Under the pieces are notes generated by a model. The model searched no databases, was not told where the DNA came from, and was given only the letters and a program-made list of their open reading frames with translations. The position numbers and the translations under genes are program-made. 10,602 bases of DNA from a bacterium (GTDB taxonomy: Bacteria > Krumholzibacteriota > Krumholzibacteriia > LZORAL124-64-63). Of the stretch, positions 7,464 to 10,602 are shown piece by piece. The stretch lies in contig DAOVZQ010000035.1 in the NCBI GenBank assembly GCA_030635025.1, positions 1-10,602 of the forward strand, in the 5' to 3' direction. Position 1 is the stretch's first letter, and each line of letters starts with the position of its first letter.

Positions 7464-7680
7464 ATGTCTCCTGGTGGCGTGTGGGGTAGTGCCCCGGTCT
7501 TGTATGTGTTGGAGGGGGGACGTGTTGGCGGGGACGCTCTACCGGTACCTCCTGTACCGGTGAGCTCGGCCTTCGGTCTGCTTCGCCCTCCTGGCTGCGC
7601 AGACCTGCGGACGCCCCGGCAACACGTCCCCCCTCCAACACATACAAGACCTCCATACTCCACACGTCCCAGGGGCACAT
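7464..7680 (-). repeat. Foldback element E1: structured core inside long inverted arms
   Basis: The inner arms 7496-7533 and 7614-7651 pair at 37 of 38 positions (only 7528/7619 fails). Outward the pairing continues imperfectly with small gaps to about 7464 and 7680. The arms enclose an 80-nt core (7534-7613). Read on the minus strand, the core has hairpin A (arms 7599-7605 and 7575-7581, 7 bp; 17-nt inner part GCAGCCAGGAGGGCGAA) and hairpin B (arms 7554-7561 and 7541-7548, 8 bp; loop AGGAG). Hairpin A can close further by GCC/GGC to leave an AGGAG tip. The core is a diverged copy of the E2 core on the plus strand, while the outer arms share no sequence with the E2 arms. Its open frames on both strands arise from the palindrome and are not taken as genes. 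I do not recognise the family. Confidence 0.85.
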
Positions 7681-7764
7681 CAATACCGGGCGAGCCGTAC
7701 ACCCAGTCCGCTATTTTCTATCCAGACGGATTAGACGGCCAGCGCATTATAAGGGGAGGGGGCG
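7681..7764. other. Spacer between E1 and E2, no gene seen
   Basis: This 84-nt stretch separates the two foldback elements. It contains an AT-rich patch (CTATTTTCTAT) and ATTATAAGG near 7746-7753, which could serve as a -10, but I find no matching -35 at a suitable distance. Nothing coding is supported. Confidence 0.4.
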
Positions 7765-7915
7765 TGTTCGTAGTGTGAGTGTGTGTGACTTTCTTCTGGG
7801 CGTCGGAAGGGCCGCGAAGCCAGGAGGGCGAAGCGGCCCGAACGCCGAGCAAGCCTGTACAGGAAGTACAGGCAAGCGCCCCAGAAGAAAGTCACACACA
7901 CTCACACTACGAACA
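7765..7915 (+). repeat. Foldback element E2: structured core inside long inverted arms
   Basis: The arms 7765-7800 and 7880-7915 are a perfect 36-bp inverted repeat, rich in GT on one side and AC on the other. The core 7801-7879 holds hairpin A2 (arms 7809-7815 and 7833-7839, inner part GAAGCCAGGAGGGCGAA) and hairpin B2 (arms 7853-7860 and 7866-7873, GCCTGTAC/GTACAGGC, loop AGGAA). Inside hairpin A2, GAA/GAA flanks a GCC/GGC mini-stem with an AGGAG tip. The first 73 core positions align without gaps to the reverse complement of E1 (58 identical), including 17 identical bases at 7818-7834. The right arm abuts the tRNA-Leu terminator. No ORF here looks coding. Confidence 0.88.
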
Positions 7916-7946
7916 AACGGGCCTCCGCATACAAGCGAAGGCCCGT
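7915..7946 (-). terminator. Terminator of tRNA-Leu
   Basis: Read on the minus strand, ACGGGCCTTCGC (7946-7935) pairs with GCGGAGGCCCGT (7928-7917). This is a 12-bp stem with one U-G pair and a TTGTAT loop. TTTGTT follows, a modest T-tract. It lies 10 nt beyond the CCA end of tRNA-Leu, and its T-tract touches the E2 right arm. Confidence 0.75.
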
Positions 7947-7956
7947 GTAATCAGGA

Positions 7957-8043
7957 TGGTGCCGGAGGTGGGACTTGAACCCACACGACCCAAGGGCCAC
8001 CGGATTTTGAGTCCGACGCGTCTACCAATTCCACCACTCCGGC
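7957..8043 (-). tRNA. tRNA-Leu(CAA)
   Basis: 87 nt including an encoded CCA (7957-7959 on the plus strand). The acceptor stem GCCGGAG/CTCCGGC is perfect with discriminator A, as required for leucine. The anticodon loop CTCAAAA (8011-8005) gives anticodon CAA at 8009-8007, reading UUG. The long variable arm (GGCCCTTGGGTCGT region) marks a class II tRNA. The T arm contains GGTTCAAGTCC. The D arm has the TGGTAGAC pattern of tRNA-Leu. Confidence 0.96.
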
Positions 8044-8054
8044 ACCGGGCGGCC

Positions 8055-8083
8055 ATGATAAGCAGAGAGGTGATCCCAGTCAA
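8055..8083 (-). promoter_or_regulatory. Promoter of tRNA-Leu
   Basis: On the minus strand: TTGACT (8083-8078), exactly 17 nt, then TATCAT (8060-8055). That is 5/6 matches in each hexamer. Transcription would start just before the mature 5' end at 8043, giving a very short leader. Confidence 0.75.
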
Positions 8084-8107
8084 GGAAGTGAAGGCATTGA
8101 AACGCAT

Positions 8108-8138
8108 TTGACAGTCACGAGGCGTTGGCCCATATTAT
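8108..8138 (+). promoter_or_regulatory. Promoter of tRNA-Ala
   Basis: TTGACA (8108-8113) is a perfect -35. TATTAT (8133-8138) is a 5/6 -10, at a longer than usual 19-nt spacing. The predicted start is a few nt before the tRNA at 8149. The -10 sits inside a GGCC-catattat-GGCC dyad (8127-8142), which could modulate it; that is inference. Confidence 0.65.
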
Positions 8139-8148
8139 GGCCTCTGGT

Positions 8149-8224
8149 GGGGCCATAGCTCAGCTGGGAGAGCGCATGACTGGCAGTCATGAGGTCAGGG
8201 GTTCGATCCCCCTTGGCTCCACCA
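8149..8224 (+). tRNA. tRNA-Ala(GGC)
   Basis: 76 nt with encoded CCA. The acceptor stem GGGGCCA/TGGCTCC has the G3-U70 wobble pair that identifies alanine tRNA. The D arm is AGCTCAGCTGGGAGAGC. The anticodon stem-loop CATGA-CTGGCAG-TCATG has anticodon GGC at 8182-8184. The variable loop is short and the T arm contains GGTTCGATCC. It diverges from tRNA-Leu, with 105 nt between the mature 5' ends. Confidence 0.97.
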
Positions 8225-8233
8225 CCCAAATCA

Positions 8234-8266
8234 AAAACGGGCTCCGCATTACGCGGAGCCCGTTTT
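8234..8266 (+). terminator. Bidirectional terminator between tRNA-Ala and the cytochrome gene
   Basis: A perfect 14-bp stem AAAACGGGCTCCGC / GCGGAGCCCGTTTT (8234-8247 and 8253-8266) with an ATTAC loop. The ends give a T-run on both strands (TTTT on plus, TTTTT on minus), so it can end tRNA-Ala transcription and that of the convergent cytochrome gene. Confidence 0.88.
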
Positions 8267-8290
8267 CATTTCTTGATGCTCTAAAAGCCT

Positions 8291-8671
8291 CTACTTGAAC
8301 AGATCCTTCGTCTCACCCCAGCTAAACACGTCATTGGCGACAAAGCTGTGGCATGTACTGCAACGGATTCCCATCTGAGCGACGGGCGCGCTGCGATGTG
8401 CGTTCCACAGGGGGTTAGGGATGTGACAGGCCGCACATTTGTCGATCCTGGGATTGTCTCCGGTCTGTCCATGACAATCCGAACAACTGGGGACGAAACC
8501 GTTGTGGAAATCGTGGAGCGTTTCGCCGAAACCGTCGAATCCGGGATGGCATTGCACGCATGCATTGCCACCGTCGGCATTGTAGAACTCGTACGCTTCG
8601 GTTTGCGGAGCCCAGGTGAGGGCGACCGTCACGACCAGGACCAGAGTCAGGCTCAGTGTCCGTTTCACCAT
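8291..8671 (-). CDS. Secreted tetrahaem c-type cytochrome
   Basis: 126 residues with a signal peptide (basic start, hydrophobic residues 6-20, cleavage probably after QTEA at 26). The mature ~100-residue protein carries four CxxCH haem sites: CVQCH (38-42), CSDCH (63-67), CAACH (79-83) and CSTCH (104-108). His53, His56 and His92 are candidates for distal ligands. It is therefore a small periplasmic electron carrier. The spacing loosely resembles short multihaem families (cytochrome c3/c7-type or NapC/NrfH-like soluble domains), but I cannot assign a family or partner enzyme, and no redox enzyme is adjacent. AAGGAG (8679-8684) with a 7-nt spacer supports the ATG at 8671. It lies on the same strand as the usher-like gene, 138 nt downstream of it, and ends at the shared bidirectional terminator. 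Confidence 0.93.
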   Translation of the reverse strand: MVKRTLSLTLVLVVTVALTWAPQTEAYEFYNADGGNACVQCHPGFDGFGETLHDFHNGFVPSCSDCHGQTGDNPRIDKCAACHIPNPLWNAHRSAPVAQMGIRCSTCHSFVANDVFSWGETKDLFK

Positions 8672-8809
8672 AGTCGTGCTCCTTTTCAGCTAGTGTTGAT
8701 CGTGGGAATGCTGCACCTGCAAATCTAATGCCTATTAGTATAGTGTGATATCGATACTAAATAAAATGATATTAATCCGATATTGAGAATTCATGGTTAA
8801 TCAAGGGGG
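8672..8809 (-). promoter_or_regulatory. AT-rich upstream region of the cytochrome gene with a dyad
   Basis: This stretch is much more AT-rich than its surroundings, especially 8723-8797. It contains a 7-bp inverted repeat TTAGTAT (8735-8741) / ATACTAA (8754-8760). On the minus strand TATACT (8742-8737), overlapping one dyad arm, is a good -10 candidate for the cytochrome gene, though the -35 is poor. This would fit an activator-dependent or repressed promoter. No terminator for the upstream gene is visible. Confidence 0.4.
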
Positions 8810-10602
8810 TCAGCGTGATGCGCGGCGTTCTTCCTCAAAGCGGAGAATGAAGTCGTTACGGTCGGATACGCCGCCTTCAGGTGGGATCTGGGCGGCTACG
8901 GGGGCCGGCATGCGAAGCTGCTTACGCTCAAGGGATTCGGGGACGATATGAATCTCGTACCATCCTGGCGGGATTTCCTGGAAAAGATAGTACCCGTCGA
9001 ATTCACTGACCGTGCGGCGGATGCTGCGCTGTGACAGATCAACCAGTTCGAGACCGATGTTACGCAAAGGAACATCGCCCGACGAGGTGCGGGCATAAAC
9101 GGTTCCTTCGATATCACCCGAATAGGTGACGGGGAATTCCAGGATGACATGGCCGCCCGGATGCCCGGTTGCTCTGACGCTCTCCACGGCCGGCAGAAGG
9201 AAGGGATCCTCAAGAGTGGCAATATCAAGGGACAGGTCGTGCTCGCGGTGCGCAGGAAGACCCGCCAGGTACGTGACGCCGTTGCTGCCCGTGATGGCGT
9301 CGTTCCAGGCTCCGGCTCCGGTGATGCGCACGTCCGGCAGGGGATCATCCTGATCATCGTAATGACCGTTGGCGTTGCGATCCAGGAAGACCCTGGCCGT
9401 GGCTCCGTATCCTGTCGACATGCGGTGTCGCTGGACATGCATGCCCATCGTTTCGGGGATCTTGGTCAAGGCCGTGGTCAACGAAACGCTGATGTACGGC
9501 TGTTGTTCGCCGCTCATGTTGCCGCTGACGCTCAGGCTGAAAGAGTCCATGAGCAGGGCCAGCGATCCGCCGAGCGTCATCGGAACATCATCGTCGAAAC
9601 GATGCGTTACGTGTGCACCCAGTTTGAGTTTGTACAGGGGGTTCCAACTGACGCTGCCGGCAACCGACTCGACTGCCGTGCCGGGCTTGAAGCGTGTGTG
9701 AATCGAACCGCGCAGCAACAAGGGACCCCATACGCCGCGTGCCAGCTGATCGAGGAACACCTGATCATAATTACCGGCCAACGATGTGCTGTTTCGGTAG
9801 TCGAGTTTCGAACTGACCTGCAGACCGCGCCAGTATGTGGCGGCGCGCAATTGCGCTTGATCCTGACGCGTGATACCGCGCTCCGTATATCCCGTACTCT
9901 GCAGCATGAAATCATAGGCCAGACTGCGCCCGCCCCAAAGAGTGTTTCCGCCCACGCGTAGACGAGTTTGTGCGGTGCGTTGCTGAGTCGAGGGGTTGGC
10001 GTCACTGATGAAATCTCGGTAGATCTTTCTCTCGGCCATCAGGGACCGACCGAAAAGATCACCCCGCAGGGAAAGGCTTCCGGCGGTGCCGCCGGACAAA
10101 GCATTGGCCCCGACCGCCTGTAAATGGTAGCCGCCCAGGATCCCGCTGGCCGAAAGGCTGACGTAGTCTCTGTCTTCGCCTTCGACGGGCTGTCTCGTAT
10201 AGGCCCCATTCAGTGATACCGAGCGGGTCAATCCGTAGCCGGTTTCGAGATGTCCCGTCCAGCGGCCACTGCTTGGGCCGGGGTTCAGGAGCTGATCGCC
10301 GGTGATGAGGAAACGGTCGTTCTGAACTCCGAAAAGACGGTACTCGATTTTCCCCGGCGCGATCATGCCGGTACCCACGTTCATGACCCGTGTTTGCTCG
10401 CGCATCTGGCCTTGGGGGCCGTAGAGCACGGCACGGAACACGTTTCGACCGAAACGCATCGGGACTTCCGAGAACAGATAGCGACCGGTTTCATCGACCG
10501 TTGAAAAGTCCAACAACACCTGGTTGCCGTAAAGCTCGACGTCCCATCCCGGAGGGCCGTCGCCGCTGATGTCCGTCGTGTCGAAACGATCCGGTCGTCG
10601 CA
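8810..10602 (-). CDS. Large usher-like outer-membrane beta-barrel protein with regulatory-like domains, C-terminal part
   Basis: About 597 residues are visible; the frame is open through the right edge, so the N-terminus is missing. A GTG at 10519 is not taken as the start, because the frame upstream reads on in the same domain (GDGPPGWDVELYGNQ). Order: an N-terminal beta-sandwich piece (GRYLFSEVPMRFGRNVFRAVLYGPQGQ); a long stretch of alternating hydrophobic strands with aromatic ends, like an outer-membrane barrel of the fimbrial-usher type; VFLDRNANGHYDDQDDPLPDVRI (nt about 9332-9400), an Asp/Asn-rich EF-hand-like module of SdrD/usher proteins; then a carboxypeptidase-regulatory-like domain (GDIEGTVYARTSSGDVPL to EFDGYYLFQEIPPGWYEI). 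The charged end lacks a C-terminal aromatic barrel signal. It probably sits in the outer membrane, with a role in surface export or display. The name is by architecture only. Confidence 0.75.
   Translation of the reverse strand, partial: RRPDRFDTTDISGDGPPGWDVELYGNQVLLDFSTVDETGRYLFSEVPMRFGRNVFRAVLYGPQGQMREQTRVMNVGTGMIAPGKIEYRLFGVQNDRFLITGDQLLNPGPSSGRWTGHLETGYGLTRSVSLNGAYTRQPVEGEDRDYVSLSASGILGGYHLQAVGANALSGGTAGSLSLRGDLFGRSLMAERKIYRDFISDANPSTQQRTAQTRLRVGGNTLWGGRSLAYDFMLQSTGYTERGITRQDQAQLRAATYWRGLQVSSKLDYRNSTSLAGNYDQVFLDQLARGVWGPLLLRGSIHTRFKPGTAVESVAGSVSWNPLYKLKLGAHVTHRFDDDVPMTLGGSLALLMDSFSLSVSGNMSGEQQPYISVSLTTALTKIPETMGMHVQRHRMSTGYGATARVFLDRNANGHYDDQDDPLPDVRITGAGAWNDAITGSNGVTYLAGLPAHREHDLSLDIATLEDPFLLPAVESVRATGHPGGHVILEFPVTYSGDIEGTVYARTSSGDVPLRNIGLELVDLSQRSIRRTVSEFDGYYLFQEIPPGWYEIHIVPESLERKQLRMPAPVAAQIPPEGGVSDRNDFILRFEEERRASR

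Noticed and set aside
7441..7778. Open reading frames on both strands encoding similar peptides (VLYVLEGGRV and QHVPPPTHTRP on each strand)
   Set aside because: The resemblance follows automatically from the inverted arms of E1. The frames run through terminator and hairpin sequence, lack ribosome binding sites and match no protein family I know.
7464..7915. E1/E2 as a retron, integron attC sites or a CRISPR array
   Set aside because: There is no reverse transcriptase, integrase or cas gene in the window. The core lacks the RYYYAAC/GTTRRRY attC boxes, and there are only two copies in opposite orientation without regular spacers.
7464..7915. E1/E2 as the ends of one composite transposon
   Set aside because: Only 84 nt without a gene lie between them, and each element is complete by itself with private arms. 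No target-site duplication is visible around the pair.

Overview
The window is GC-rich chromosomal DNA of a Gram-negative (diderm) bacterium. It carries a complete 3' part of a Tol-Pal operon, two lipoproteins, a multihaem c-type cytochrome and a large outer-membrane beta-barrel-like protein. The ALDH4A1-type proline-catabolic dehydrogenase, the TonB-like TolA and the usher-like protein with an SdrD/EF-hand-type module fit the FCB group or a neighbouring candidate phylum. That placement is inference and the phylum cannot be fixed from the sequence alone.

Layout. 1-4117 (+): tolQ (3' end) - tolR - tolA/tonB-like - tolB - pal - cpoB/ybgF. The first junctions are tight (ATGA and GTGA overlaps, then 4 nt), pal has its own strong ribosome binding site after an 86-nt gap, and cpoB follows pal by 9 nt. 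Together they encode the envelope machine in which the TolQR proton channel energises a TolA-like spanner that acts on periplasmic TolB, the Pal lipoprotein and the coiled-coil/TPR protein CpoB. 4176-4496 (+): a small single-domain cupin. 4522-5550 (-): class I fructose-1,6-bisphosphatase, with a recognisable promoter. 5771-7408 (+): 1-pyrroline-5-carboxylate dehydrogenase, ending in a clear intrinsic terminator (7431-7461).

7462-7916 contains no convincing gene but is the most unusual part. It holds two large foldback elements, E1 (7464-7680, core on the minus strand) and E2 (7765-7915, core on the plus strand). Their ~80-nt cores align almost without gaps (58 of the first 73 positions identical). 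Each core forms two hairpins whose 5-nt tips are all AGGAG or AGGAA, and all four base pairs that differ between the stems differ in a compensatory way. Each core is enclosed by long, nearly perfect inverted arms (37/38 and 36/36 paired), but the arms of E1 and E2 are unrelated in sequence. Both elements start right at the T-tract of a neighbouring gene's terminator, with the core antisense to that gene.

7957-8224 carries two divergent tRNA genes, tRNA-Leu(CAA) on minus and tRNA-Ala(GGC) on plus, each with a promoter and a terminator. 8291-8671 (-) is a secreted tetrahaem cytochrome c. 8672-8809 is a short AT-rich stretch with a small dyad. 8810-10602 (-) is the C-terminal part of a large usher-like/regulatory-domain outer-membrane protein that runs off the window.
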